A DNA stretch of 64,000 bases from Isoetes taiwanensis (taxonomy: Eukaryota > Streptophyta > Lycopodiopsida > Isoetales > Isoetaceae). Position 1 is the stretch's first letter; each line of letters opens with the position of its first letter. The DNA is taken from NCBI GenBank assembly GCA_021234155.1, contig JAJEKV010000083.1:2938241-3002240 (forward strand). The letters run 5' to 3'. The translations under genes and the position numbers were made by a program. This document shows, piece by piece, positions 47,860 through 56,406 of the stretch. The notes under the pieces are model-generated. The model did not search any database, was not told the origin of the DNA, and saw only the letters and a program-made list of their open reading frames with translations.

Positions 47860-48050
47860 ATGGTCGTTTTACCACCTATGGTATGGGGTTTACGACAATG
47901 GGGATTCCAAAGTTTGATGATCCGGTGGATCGATCCTTTGAAGCATATTGTGAAGTTTGAGAGGTATTGCCAAAGAATGTAAGTTACCGGCACTGATTAC
48001 TTGCTTTGGTTTCATAGTTCTTTGCAAGATTCAAAGGAGGAATGGGCACA
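47860..48050 (+). pseudogene. Broken N-terminal part of Gypsy gag
   Basis: Before the open gag frame the sequence encodes IVKFERYCQRM, a stop where Gln is expected, then VTGTDYLLWFHSSLQDS and EEWAQTQP, which is the conserved beginning of a plant Gypsy gag domain. A frameshift near 48,055 leads into the next frame. An intact element would have these as one protein. Confidence 0.65.
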
Positions 48051-49091
48051 AACTCAGCCGATACCACCATGACATATCAGGAATTAAAGGAAGCTTTCAT
48101 TGCTAATTATCAAGAAGTTCATGGTAAGGATAAGACTATGGAAAGGTGGACCAATTTTACACAAAAGGAAGATGAATCAATTAGAGAGTATAATCAGAGG
48201 TACATTGCGGTTCTCAAAGCCGTGGTGCATTGGAAGATTGCAAGGAGTGATGAAATGGATATCCAATGGTATGTGAAGGGGCTGAAACGAGCTATTGCTC
48301 ATAAGGTGAAGGCTAAACAGCCTACAACATTGCTAGAGGCACAAAAGTATGCTCTCAAGGCTGAAGATAAGCTGGGATACATTCATGAAGTTGCTGCTCC
48401 AGAGCATAAAATAGAGGATATTGCAGTTAAGATTTCTAAGCTCACAATTGGTGAGAAGCCAAGGGAGGTGCAGTTTATTACTTGTGAGTATTGTGGGTCT
48501 ATTGGGCATTCTGATACTACATGTAGATTGCTGAAATTCTGCTCAAGATGCCAAATAAAGGGCCATAATGATCAAGAATGTAGGGAGAAGAGATTCTTTG
48601 AGAGGGCCAATCCGGTATTTGCTGTTATGCAACAAGCACCACCTATTCCTATTCAACCAATGCAGGTAGCACCTATCATACCACAAGTTCCAATGATGCC
48701 ACAAGCTTCAATTGCCCAACAAGTTCCAATGGGTTCCACACCAATGGTGCAGCCAAAACAGGGATGGTATCCAAGTAAGGCTCATTTATATTGCAAGCTA
48801 TGTGATAAATTCAAGCATGATGAGACTACTTGTTGGAAAATCCATGGGAAACCAGAGTGGGCAACCAACAAGTATCCACCAAAGCAGCAAGTGTTTGAAT
48901 CAGTACCTCTTCCTAATAATGATGTTCGCATTCAAGATACAAAGTACATTGATAATCCTCAAGTTAAGGCATTTCAGCAAGAAGAAGAGATTGGAGAAGT
49001 AAATGTAGTTACAAGATCACAAAAGGTGGTTCAAGAACCAAGAGTAGTGCCAATTATGAGAAAGACTAAGACCTCTTTTCAAAGGCTTTGA
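48042..49091 (+). CDS. Gypsy gag (retrotransposon gag domain, three zinc knuckles)
   Basis: This Gag remnant has 349 codons. Residues 10-130 match the retrotransposon gag domain (YQELKEAFIANYQEV, WTNFTQKEDESIREYNQRY, YVKGL). Three knuckles of the C-x2-C-x4-H-x4-C kind are present: C148-C161, C167-C180 and C251-C264. Most plant Gypsy gags have one or two. The first pair is adjacent, and the third is separated by a Gln/Pro/Met-rich linker. The ATG at 48,042 is an accident of the upstream frameshift. The protein packages element RNA in cytoplasmic particles. Confidence 0.88.
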   Translation: MGTNSADTTMTYQELKEAFIANYQEVHGKDKTMERWTNFTQKEDESIREYNQRYIAVLKAVVHWKIARSDEMDIQWYVKGLKRAIAHKVKAKQPTTLLEAQKYALKAEDKLGYIHEVAAPEHKIEDIAVKISKLTIGEKPREVQFITCEYCGSIGHSDTTCRLLKFCSRCQIKGHNDQECREKRFFERANPVFAVMQQAPPIPIQPMQVAPIIPQVPMMPQASIAQQVPMGSTPMVQPKQGWYPSKAHLYCKLCDKFKHDETTCWKIHGKPEWATNKYPPKQQVFESVPLPNNDVRIQDTKYIDNPQVKAFQQEEEIGEVNVVTRSQKVVQEPRVVPIMRKTKTSFQRL

Positions 49092-49127
49092 AGGAACAAG
49101 CTTTGAAGGTGTCAAAGACCTAAGAAG

Positions 49128-50534
49128 GTGCAATTCAATGTGCTGCCCACGCAACGGTTTAGGTCTATAGAGGTAAATCAGCCCATAGTGATGCCTCCTA
49201 TGGTGGATGAGGAAGTTCAAAATGAAGATGATGTGATCAGCCAAGTTTTGGCCACTAAAGTTACACTTACTTTGGAGCAATTGATGCATTATTCTCCAAA
49301 TTTGTTGCAAGAGTTAGGGGGAAGAACAAAATCAGAAATTTCAGTCCAACAAATCATATCAAATGATACCGACAAGAGGAGAATGGAGCCACCAGCCCGG
49401 CAATCCAAGGATCCTGGGCCGTTTCTTTGTGATGTGAGTATTAATGGATATCTAATCAAAGAGGCCAACATAGATACCGGTAGTGGAGTGAATGTAATGC
49501 CTTACCACATAATGCTTCAAGTTGGATTGAAAATGATGGAACCGACCACTATGATGCTCAAAGCATTCAATCAAATGAAGGTGCAGCCTATGGGAGTCAT
49601 AAGAAATGTTTTATGCAAGGTTTATGAGGTGGAAGCAATCTTGGATTTCATGGTTTTGAAATTTCCAGAGAGTGTGCATGCTGAAACTTATACTTTGTTG
49701 CTGAGTCGTACATGGTTAGATGCCGTACAAGCTGAGACTTCATGGAGGAAGCGTGAAATGAACATCTTTCAAGGGGAACACAAAGTTACTATAGATCATC
49801 CTCTGAAATCAGCAAAAGGTACCTTTCTTTGCAATCCTTCTTTGAGCAGCCCGCAGTTAGAAATCAGCAAAGAGAATGCTATGGTGTCAGGGCAGCAAGG
49901 TCTTAGTTGTTTTCATGTCTTGGAAGTGGGTGACAGGGAAGATAAGACTTTGTACAAGTGGTTAAAAGGTACCCAAATTTCAGAAATATGTCATTTACAG
50001 CAGCAAGTTGCAGATAAGTATATCCAAAGACTTGAAAGTATTGGTGAAGGTGAGTTACAAGAGACTCTTGTAAACATGAAGGAGGAGTCCATTCAAAGAC
50101 CCATTGATGACACTTTATTTCAGCAAGGTATTGATCTAGATCAAGTAGAGATGTTGATTTTGACATCAAGCATCGATGGGGTAAACAGAAATCAACCCAC
50201 TATACAAGTACAAGAAGCTTGGTGGCATGCGCACATTCTGGAGGATGAGGTAAATCAGATCAGTCCATATTCACCACAGTCATTACAGTCACCACATGCA
50301 CCAAATTCATCACAATCATCACATCCACCACATCCATTACAGTCACCACATTCATCACTGTCACCACATTCATCACTGTCACCACAATCACCACATTCAC
50401 CACATTCGCCACCACACTCACCACATTCATTACAAATACCACATTCAAATAAGAACATCAATATTTCTCAAGGCAATCAAGAAGAATTGGTTACTATTGG
50501 AGGCGATCTTACTCAAGAGGAGGAACGCATTTGA
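49128..50534 (+). CDS. Gypsy aspartic protease region with Ser-Pro-His linker
   Basis: A 468-codon frame with IDTGSGVNVMP at residues 115-125, the active-site loop of a retropepsin (D116-T117-G118), inside a domain that covers roughly residues 95-210. The protease would cut the polyprotein in the particle. The C-terminal third has no catalytic motif; residues about 380-440 are a low-complexity run of SPHS and SPQS units. The frame stops just before the reverse transcriptase frame, so pol is broken here; a natural frameshift seems less likely because the next frame is also offset by 190 bp. Confidence 0.88.
   Translation: MQFNVLPTQRFRSIEVNQPIVMPPMVDEEVQNEDDVISQVLATKVTLTLEQLMHYSPNLLQELGGRTKSEISVQQIISNDTDKRRMEPPARQSKDPGPFLCDVSINGYLIKEANIDTGSGVNVMPYHIMLQVGLKMMEPTTMMLKAFNQMKVQPMGVIRNVLCKVYEVEAILDFMVLKFPESVHAETYTLLLSRTWLDAVQAETSWRKREMNIFQGEHKVTIDHPLKSAKGTFLCNPSLSSPQLEISKENAMVSGQQGLSCFHVLEVGDREDKTLYKWLKGTQISEICHLQQQVADKYIQRLESIGEGELQETLVNMKEESIQRPIDDTLFQQGIDLDQVEMLILTSSIDGVNRNQPTIQVQEAWWHAHILEDEVNQISPYSPQSLQSPHAPNSSQSSHPPHPLQSPHSSLSPHSSLSPQSPHSPHSPPHSPHSLQIPHSNKNINISQGNQEELVTIGGDLTQEEERI
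50266..50448 (+). repeat. TCACCACAT-type minisatellite inside pol
   Basis: About 20 units of 9-12 bp built on TCACCACA(T/G)TC lie in frame within the protease/RT linker and encode SPHS-type repeats. The composition resembles the CACCACTCA array at the start of the LTR of the same element. Confidence 0.85.
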
Positions 50535-50725
50535 TATCTTTATTAAGAGAATTCAGGATGTTTTGGCAAGAAATTACAAAGAATTGAAAGGCATTCCACC
50601 GTAGGTTGTGGTGCATACCATAGATTTGAAACAAGGATCAAAACCAAATCCAACAAGCTCAAAGGAGAATGAGTCCAAAGAATAGAGGAGCAAGTCAAGG
50701 TTGAAGTCATGAAGCTTTTGGAGGC
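50535..50725 (+). pseudogene. Broken protease-RT junction of Gypsy pol
   Basis: The sequence between the two long frames still encodes, in shifted phases, words expected before the reverse transcriptase, for example ELKGIPP and VVHTIDLKQGSKP near 50,590-50,640. It shows that the region is a damaged part of one pol gene. Confidence 0.55.
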
Positions 50726-51913
50726 GTGGATTTATTGTACCCGCCAAATTCAGATTGGATCAGTTCTATTGTACCAGTGAGAAAGCCAAATAACTCAATC
50801 CGAGTATGCATTGATTACAGGGACCTCAACAAAGCTACCAAAAGAGATCATTTTCCTACACCATTCATAGACACTTTGTTGGATATTGTTGCAGGAAATC
50901 AGGCCTATTCTTTCTTGGATGGTTACTCAGGATATAATCAGATCCAAATCTATCCACCACATCAAGCGATGACGGCTTTTCGAACACCTTTTGGCATCTA
51001 TGCTTACAAGGTATTACCTTTTGGCCTTACAAATGCTCCAGCCACATTTCAGCGAGCTATGACATATGCTTTTCATGATATTTTAGACTTTTTGAGAGTC
51101 TTTATAGATGACTTAACAGTATTTTCTAATCCAAGAAAGGATCACTTGGATCATCTCAGAAAAGTTCTTGAAAGATGCCGGCTGTATGGTATAAGTTTGA
51201 ATCCTGCTAAGTGTATTTTCTTCACTAGAGGAGGAAAACTATTGGGCAATTATGTTTCAGAAAAGGGATTACAAGTGGATCATGGTAAGATTGCAGCCTT
51301 GGAGAAGGTCAAACCACCTACAAATGTATCCCAAGTGAGAAGCTTATATGGCCAACTCAGTTTTAGTAGGAGGTATTTGCACAATTTTGCTAAAATAACC
51401 CAGCCACTTGTGGATTGTATGAAGCAAGGGCAGAATTTTAGATGGAAGGAGGATGCTCAAGAAGCATTTGAATGGTGCCTTGGACAATTGAAAGAGAGAA
51501 CTTTGCTGATTCCTCCAAGACTGAGTGAGCCTTTTCATTTATTCTTTACTGTTTGGGAGCAAGCTTTGGCTGTCACACTATGTCAGAAAAATCAGCAAAA
51601 GCATTATGATGTGAATTACTATGCTAGCAGGTTGTTAACTCCACAAGAGCAGAAATGGACTCATATGGAGCATCTTGGGTTGGCATTGAAGTGGGCCTTG
51701 AACAAATTTAGACATTATCTTCTTCCTTCACAATGGAATTCAGCAAATGTACAGTATGTTTACATTCATATAGATGTGAACCCATTGCCATGCATTTACA
51801 ACAAGACTGTCCAAGATCCTAAGTTTACAAGATGGGCTCTTATCATACAAGAATTTGAGTTGAAGTATGTTAAGATGGCTCAAGGAGCTCATAATCCAAG
51901 TGCCTTTGAGTAG
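50726..51913 (+). CDS. Gypsy reverse transcriptase and RNase H
   Basis: 395 codons. The RT palm motifs are in order: SIRVCIDYRDLNKAT (residues 24-38), YSFLDGYSGYNQI (61-73), LPFGLTNAPATFQRAM (97-112) and the catalytic FIDD (126-129), where most elements have Y-x-DD. LNPAKC and LLGNYVSEKGL follow. The RNase H domain begins at about residue 265 (FHLFFTVWEQALAVTLCQ); the first catalytic Asp that usually stands in this motif (D-A-S) is not seen. The ends NYYASRLLTPQEQKW and ALKWALNKFRHYLLP are conserved. The ATG is internal to pol and not a real start. Confidence 0.9.
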   Translation: MDLLYPPNSDWISSIVPVRKPNNSIRVCIDYRDLNKATKRDHFPTPFIDTLLDIVAGNQAYSFLDGYSGYNQIQIYPPHQAMTAFRTPFGIYAYKVLPFGLTNAPATFQRAMTYAFHDILDFLRVFIDDLTVFSNPRKDHLDHLRKVLERCRLYGISLNPAKCIFFTRGGKLLGNYVSEKGLQVDHGKIAALEKVKPPTNVSQVRSLYGQLSFSRRYLHNFAKITQPLVDCMKQGQNFRWKEDAQEAFEWCLGQLKERTLLIPPRLSEPFHLFFTVWEQALAVTLCQKNQQKHYDVNYYASRLLTPQEQKWTHMEHLGLALKWALNKFRHYLLPSQWNSANVQYVYIHIDVNPLPCIYNKTVQDPKFTRWALIIQEFELKYVKMAQGAHNPSAFE

Positions 51914-52000
51914 TGGTGCTGAAATAGAAGAGGAAACAGACCAGCAAGTAGCATTTCAGGATAATGGAGTATTACAGGGGTTCATTGAGACCGTGGATCT

Positions 52001-52531
52001 TTGTATGCCAATATATACAGGTATTTACAAGATCAGACTTATCCTTCATCATTTTCAAAGCACCAAAAGCATGCTCTTAGAGTGCAAGCAGCTGGTTATG
52101 TGGTGCATGAAGCTATTCTTTATAAGAGGACTATGGAAGGTCTCTTATTAAGGTGTGTTGCTGGTCAGCAAACTCATGATTTGTTGCAGCAAGCACATGA
52201 TTGTCAGGGGCATTTTGCAGCCAGAACCACAGCTAGGAAGATCCTTCATTGGGGATATTATTGGCCAACTCTTTACAAGGATACTAGAGACTTTGTTAGC
52301 AAATGTGAGAAGTGTCAAAGGCATAAACAATTGACAGGCCACAATAATATGCCATTCCATCCTATTTTGAGTGTTGGTCCATTTCATATGTGGGGATTGG
52401 ATTACATTGGGCCTATCAATCCTCCATCTTCCAAAGGTCATAAGTATATCTTGGCAGCCACATGTATGTTTACAAAGTGGGTAGAAGCAATTCCAAAGAA
52501 AAGCATGCTACGTAAAAATACCACAAAGTAA
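52001..52531 (+). CDS. Gypsy integrase, zinc-binding domain and start of core
   Basis: 176 codons. The zinc-binding HHCC domain is complete with H66, H71, C102 and C105 (QQAHDCQGHFAART, KCEKCQRHK). The first catalytic Asp of the rve core stands in WGLDYIGPI (about residues 131-139), followed by YILAATCMFTKWVEAIPKK. The frame then ends at TAA. The linking sequence between the RT frame (to 51,913) and this one is shifted once. Confidence 0.88.
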   Translation: MYANIYRYLQDQTYPSSFSKHQKHALRVQAAGYVVHEAILYKRTMEGLLLRCVAGQQTHDLLQQAHDCQGHFAARTTARKILHWGYYWPTLYKDTRDFVSKCEKCQRHKQLTGHNNMPFHPILSVGPFHMWGLDYIGPINPPSSKGHKYILAATCMFTKWVEAIPKKSMLRKNTTK

Positions 52532-52783
52532 GCTTTCTTTATCATAATTTGATTTCTGGCTTTGGTGTTCCAACCATTCTTTTGTCCGACGGGAAGTCAT
52601 TTCATGGGAAAAGTAGTAGCTCGGGCTTAACGTAAAAAGATTGGTGTTCAACATGTGCAAGCTTCGCTTATTATCCACGTGGGCAATGGGCAAGCCGAGT
52701 CTACTAACAAAATTCGAAAGCTATCTTGGCCAAAACAAAGAAGGATAATCAAAGAAATTGGCATGAAGCCCTGACAGTGCCTT
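52532..52783 (+). pseudogene. Broken integrase core of the Gypsy element
   Basis: In shifted frames the sequence still gives GFGVPTILLSDGKSFHG, with the second catalytic Asp, and GNGQAESTNK, with the catalytic Glu. At least two stops and one frameshift separate them from the neighbouring frames, so the integrase cannot be made in one piece. Confidence 0.75.
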
Positions 52784-53272
52784 ATGGAGTTTCAAAATGT
52801 ACTTACAAGTTGGCTACGATTTACACCATTTGAATTGGTTTATGGAGTGCAGGCTGTGATGCCTATTCATTTGGACATTCCTTTGTGTTCATTTGTAGAG
52901 CTCCCTTATTATGAGAATTTAGGAGAAGTTCCAACTCCAAATCAAGTGCATAATAGGATGGATGATTTGCTGCAATTGGAAGAGATGAGACAAGAAGCAG
53001 CAGACTTCAATATGAGGCATAAACAGAAAGTAAAGCTTATCAAAGACAAGTTACAGGTTGTCAATCCATTTGAGGAAGGGCAATTGGTGTTGTGCAGGAC
53101 CACTAAGAAGCATCTATCCAAATTTCAAAGCCCATGGGAAGGCCCATTTCTGATTGATAAAGAGGTACCAGGTGGGGCTTTCTACTTGATGACTCCAGCA
53201 GGGGAATTGTTGCCTAATCCCAGAAATGGCAAGGATCTCAGGCCTTATTTTGAAAGAGAAGTGCTATTCTAA
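52784..53272 (+). CDS. Gypsy integrase C-terminal domain
   Basis: 162 codons, with RFTPFELVYGVQAVMP, the standard patch after the core, a coiled region with MRHKQKVK, and GQLVLCRTTKKHLSKFQSPW..GPFLI, the SH3-like C-terminal DNA-binding part. The end DLRPYFEREVLF is typical of plant Gypsy pol. No chromodomain follows. Confidence 0.88.
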   Translation: MEFQNVLTSWLRFTPFELVYGVQAVMPIHLDIPLCSFVELPYYENLGEVPTPNQVHNRMDDLLQLEEMRQEAADFNMRHKQKVKLIKDKLQVVNPFEEGQLVLCRTTKKHLSKFQSPWEGPFLIDKEVPGGAFYLMTPAGELLPNPRNGKDLRPYFEREVLF

Positions 53273-53685
53273 GGGATTCAGATTGTGCATAGCTCCAATT
53301 ACAGAGAATTTGTGGAGAACTTTTGGGTTACAGCAGGTCGTTTTTCTGTAAAAACAGATGGTGACAGTTCCATAATAGACAATCTATCCTACATCAAAAG
53401 ATGTATTTCGGCGATACAAATCCAACGAGCTATGGTGCAGGTCAAACGGAGGTCTGGAACTCAAGATATCAGCTTTCAAAGTTTGCCACGCCATGAGGCT
53501 CGCTTTCGTCACCGCTATTTTGGACCAGGTTGTTTGTATCAGTCATTTGGATTTGAGGAGGGTATTTTCTTTCTAAACATACGTGTAAATGTGTCATTTG
53601 GGGACATGTCCCAAGGACCATATGAGTTTGTTTTGTTGTGGGTTCTCCGCCACGGAGTGGCACATTTTCCCACTGTGGTCGCCAC
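53273..53685 (+). other. Gypsy 3' untranslated spacer
   Basis: A 168-codon frame (53285-53791) crosses from here into the right LTR and so is not a gene as such. I recognise no domain. A clear polypurine tract, expected just before the right LTR, is missing; instead the last 21 bp are the reverse complement of the primer-binding region. Confidence 0.6.
53665..53684 (+). repeat. Reverse complement of the primer-binding site
   Basis: ttttcccactgtggtcgcca ends one base before the right LTR at 53686. It pairs with 47412-47431 with a single mismatch. In the element's RNA it would resemble the 3' end of the putative primer tRNA, including CCA. Confidence 0.85.
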
Positions 53686-54039
53686 TGTTGGGGTGGTCAC
53701 CACTCACCACTCACCATTCACCACATTCGTCACCACTCACCACTCACCACACTTGTCACCACTCACCACACTCATCATATACCGTATATAGAGTGATATA
53801 CGCGCATGCACGCGTGCAGGATATTTGCACGTATGCATTGTGGAGCCATTATGAACTGTATTATCTGAGCAGAGAGAGAGAAGAACAAAGGGACGGTGTA
53901 TTGAGAGAGAGCATTTTTGCTTGATCTAGCTATGGAGATGATGATTCTTTGTGTTGTGCATTGCCTTGTTCTGATAGATTGAGCTTGTATTGTTGGGGTT
54001 TTTCATCCTTCTTGCAAGGTTAGAGTTCAGGCTCTAACA
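53686..54039 (+). repeat. Gypsy right LTR
   Basis: 354 bp, same length and, by eye, the same sequence as the left LTR, ending ctctaaca. It is followed by the target duplication ATTGG, after which the Copia protease sequence resumes (tttgaaagtttcag). Confidence 0.95.
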
Positions 54040-54044
54040 ATTGG

Positions 54045-54845
54045 TTTGAAAGTTTCAGACCTACCTCTTCCAATCACATTGTTCAAATCGGCGACAATAG
54101 TGAGCATCAAATCTGCGGAATGGGTGACATTCAAGTACCCACAAGTCTTGGTAATTTCACTCTAAAAGGGGTAATGTATGCTCCTACTTTGCGTAAAGAT
54201 CTGATTTCTCTTGCACGTCTTACTGATATGGGCACAATAGTTTCCTTTGATAGTGATGACTGCATTGTTCGCAACAAAGTTACAGGAAAGAGCCTTGCTC
54301 GTGCTATTCGTACGGGTAATCTCTACCATTTGGGCCAAGAATATGCTGACCAAGTTGTTCTTGTAGCTGCTGATAATGGCACCTGTGATCTATGGCATAA
54401 GAGGCTTGGACACATCAGTCTTAAAGCACTCAATCAGCTGCCCCAACTTGTAGACGGTTTTGATCTTCATCAGCACCCTACTCTTGCAAGTTGTGAGGCT
54501 TGTGCATTAGGCAAACAACACCGCAGATCTTTTACTCTTATTGGATCTCGTGCTACTGCTCTTCTTGAACTAGTACACACGGATCTTTGTGGTCCAACTC
54601 ATGTTCCTTCCCTCTCGGGTGCTTATTATTTTCTGACATTCATTGATGATTTGAGCAGGAAAACATGGGTCTATTTCTTGAAGCGGAAATCTGATGCATT
54701 TGCCCATTTTCAAGAATGGAAAGCACTTGTTGAGAATCAAGTAGCCCATCAGATTAAGAAGCTCAGATCTGATAATGGTGGAGAATTTACCACCAAGCAT
54801 TCAATCATTTTTGTGCCGATCATGGTATTGCCAACTTACCGGTAG
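54045..54845 (+). CDS. Copia protease end, GAG-pre-integrase and integrase core
   Basis: After the Gypsy insert the Copia frame resumes. The 241-codon frame from 54,120 contains GVMYAPTLRKDLISL of the protease end, the zinc-binding HHCC (H93, H98, C125, C128: WHKRLGHIS, CEACALGK), HTDLCGP with the first catalytic Asp (D155) and RSDNGGEF with the second (D218). A stop at 54,843-54,845 precedes PHTPQHNGAVERKN, which carries the catalytic Glu in a shifted frame at about 54,850-54,890. Integrase would join element DNA to host DNA; this copy cannot. Confidence 0.9.
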   Translation, partial: FESFRPTSSNHIVQIGDNSEHQICGMGDIQVPTSLGNFTLKGVMYAPTLRKDLISLARLTDMGTIVSFDSDDCIVRNKVTGKSLARAIRTGNLYHLGQEYADQVVLVAADNGTCDLWHKRLGHISLKALNQLPQLVDGFDLHQHPTLASCEACALGKQHRRSFTLIGSRATALLELVHTDLCGPTHVPSLSGAYYFLTFIDDLSRKTWVYFLKRKSDAFAHFQEWKALVENQVAHQIKKLRSDNGGEFTTKHSIIFVPIMVLPTYR

Positions 54846-55416
54846 CCTCATACTCCACAACATAATGGCGCTGTCGAACGGAAGAATCGCAAAGATTGTT
54901 GACATGGCACGCTGTTTGCTCGCTCAATCCTCAAAGACCCATTCAATTTTGGGCTGAAGCAAGAAGGTACTCAGTTTACCTACTCAATAGATTGCCCATC
55001 GCTATTTCGTAAAAAATCAGACTCTCAACAAGCTTTCACCGCATAAAGCCAAATTTGTCTCGCTTGTCTTTGATGTGCCGCCTTTTATGCTTATTCCCAA
55101 AGCTAACCGCAAGAAACTTGAGCATACCAGCAAGAAAATGATTTTTGTGGGTTTCTCTGACCAGTGCAAGCATGGTTATAGGCTGATTGATCCGGATACC
55201 ACGAAGCTTTGTGTTAGTCGCGATGTTCTTTTTCATGAAGATGTTTCGGCATTTCAGCAAGGTTCAAAAACTCCTAATGTGGAATTTCTTGATATCTCTG
55301 CATGGATAACAGATGACGCCATAGCTTCTAATCCATCGGACTTAGTTTCTGATATTCTAGCACCTGCAGCAGTTCCAGCACCTGCAGCGGTCCCAGCACC
55401 TGCAGTGCTTACATAA
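54846..55416 (+). pseudogene. Copia integrase end and linker, broken
   Basis: After the VERKN patch the frames are shifted. A 113-codon frame (55075-55416) has KLEHTSKKMIFVGFS and GYRLIDPDT, the standard stretch between integrase and reverse transcriptase in Copia pol, and ends in an APAAVP repeat. It is the middle of a polyprotein, not a separate gene. Confidence 0.8.
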
Positions 55417-55470
55417 CCCCTGTTTCCTGATCACGGCGCAGATCTGACACATCCAATCCAGGAGGAGATC

Positions 55471-56406
55471 TTGACCCATCTGATCCAGGAGGTGATTTTG
55501 ATCATCCTGATCAAGGAGAAGTTGACGAAGAACTTGGTCGAGGTAAAAGGAAACGTTTTCCTCCTCAAAGGTTTGCTTTCTATGCTGAAATTATGCCCAG
55601 CATTATGGAGTTTTGTGGTGCTGCTATTATCAGTGAACCTACCAGCTATCGTGAAGCTATTTCATGTGCTGCTGCACCTCATTGGCAGCAGGCAATGGAC
55701 CACGAAATGGATTCTATTGTTCAAAATGGCACTTAGGATTTGGTTCCTCTTCCTCATGATCGAAAGGTTGTTGGTAACAAATGGGTCTACAAATGCAAGC
55801 TCCATCCTGATGGCACCATCAGCAGCTACAAAGCACGCTTTGTTGCACTGTGGTTTCAGCCAATATGGCATTGATTACTTGGAAACATTTTCTCCAGTGG
55901 TCAAAATGATGAGCATTCGCATTCTTCTTGCATTTGCTGCCCATTATAATCTTGAGGTTCATCAAACAGATGTCAAGACAGCATTTCTTAATGGCAAACT
56001 TGATGAAGAAATATATATGAAGCAACCTCGGGGGTTATGTCAAAGCTGGTGCCGAAAGCATTTAGTATGCAAATTGACGAAGGCACTTTATGGGTTAAAG
56101 CAAGCATCACGCGCTTGGTACAAGACCATAGATTCTTTCTTCAAAGACCAAGGATTCCACCTATTGAGGCTGATTCTAATGTCTACATCCGGCCGTCAAG
56201 GCAAGTTCTTACTCATCATTGCTTTGTATGTGGATGATTCCTTGCTCATAGGCAACAATAATGAGCACATTGTTGAATTCAAGACAAGGCTTGCTGCTAA
56301 GTTTCCAATGGTAGACTTGGGTGAAGCTCGCTATTGTTTGGGTTTGCAAATAGCAAAAGACCGGAAAAATGGGATTCTTCATATCTCTCAAAAAGAAGTA
56401 CATTGA
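55471..56406 (+). CDS. Copia reverse transcriptase, partly frameshifted
   Basis: From about 55,590 to 55,850 the conserved words (HWQQAMDHEMDSI, VGNKWVYKCK, ISSYKARFVA) lie in another frame with a stop at NGT*. From about 55,870 the long frame itself matches: YLETFSPVVKMMSIRILLA, VHQTDVKTAFLNGKL, ALYGLKQASRAWYK and the catalytic YVDD (about residues 251-254, in ALYVDDSLLIGNN). The frame ends at 56,406 inside the connection to RNase H. Catalytic residues are present, but the protein could not be made whole. Confidence 0.88.
   Translation: MTHLIQEVILIILIKEKLTKNLVEVKGNVFLLKGLLSMLKLCPALWSFVVLLLSVNLPAIVKLFHVLLHLIGSRQWTTKWILLFKMALRIWFLFLMIERLLVTNGSTNASSILMAPSAATKHALLHCGFSQYGIDYLETFSPVVKMMSIRILLAFAAHYNLEVHQTDVKTAFLNGKLDEEIYMKQPRGLCQSWCRKHLVCKLTKALYGLKQASRAWYKTIDSFFKDQGFHLLRLILMSTSGRQGKFLLIIALYVDDSLLIGNNNEHIVEFKTRLAAKFPMVDLGEARYCLGLQIAKDRKNGILHISQKEVH

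Larger units (their letters stand above)
47055..54039 (+). mobile_element. Gypsy LTR retrotransposon, very recent insertion
   Basis: The 6,985-bp element has LTRs at 47055-47408 and 53686-54039, each 354 bp, TG...CA, with no difference that I can find by eye. The 5-bp duplication ATTGG is at 47050-47054 and 54040-54044. Gene order gag, protease, reverse transcriptase, RNase H, integrase identifies Gypsy (Metaviridae type). It sits in the Copia protease region in the same orientation. Despite identical LTRs, the start of gag, the boundary of protease and RT, and the integrase core are broken by stops and frameshifts, so it was probably copied by proteins supplied in trans. No chromodomain was recognised. 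Confidence 0.95.

Noticed and set aside
50255-50461. Cys-rich minus-strand frame, 68 codons
   Set aside because: It is the antisense of the Ser-Pro-His minisatellite in Gypsy pol; the Cys and Gly pattern is a by-product of the repeat.
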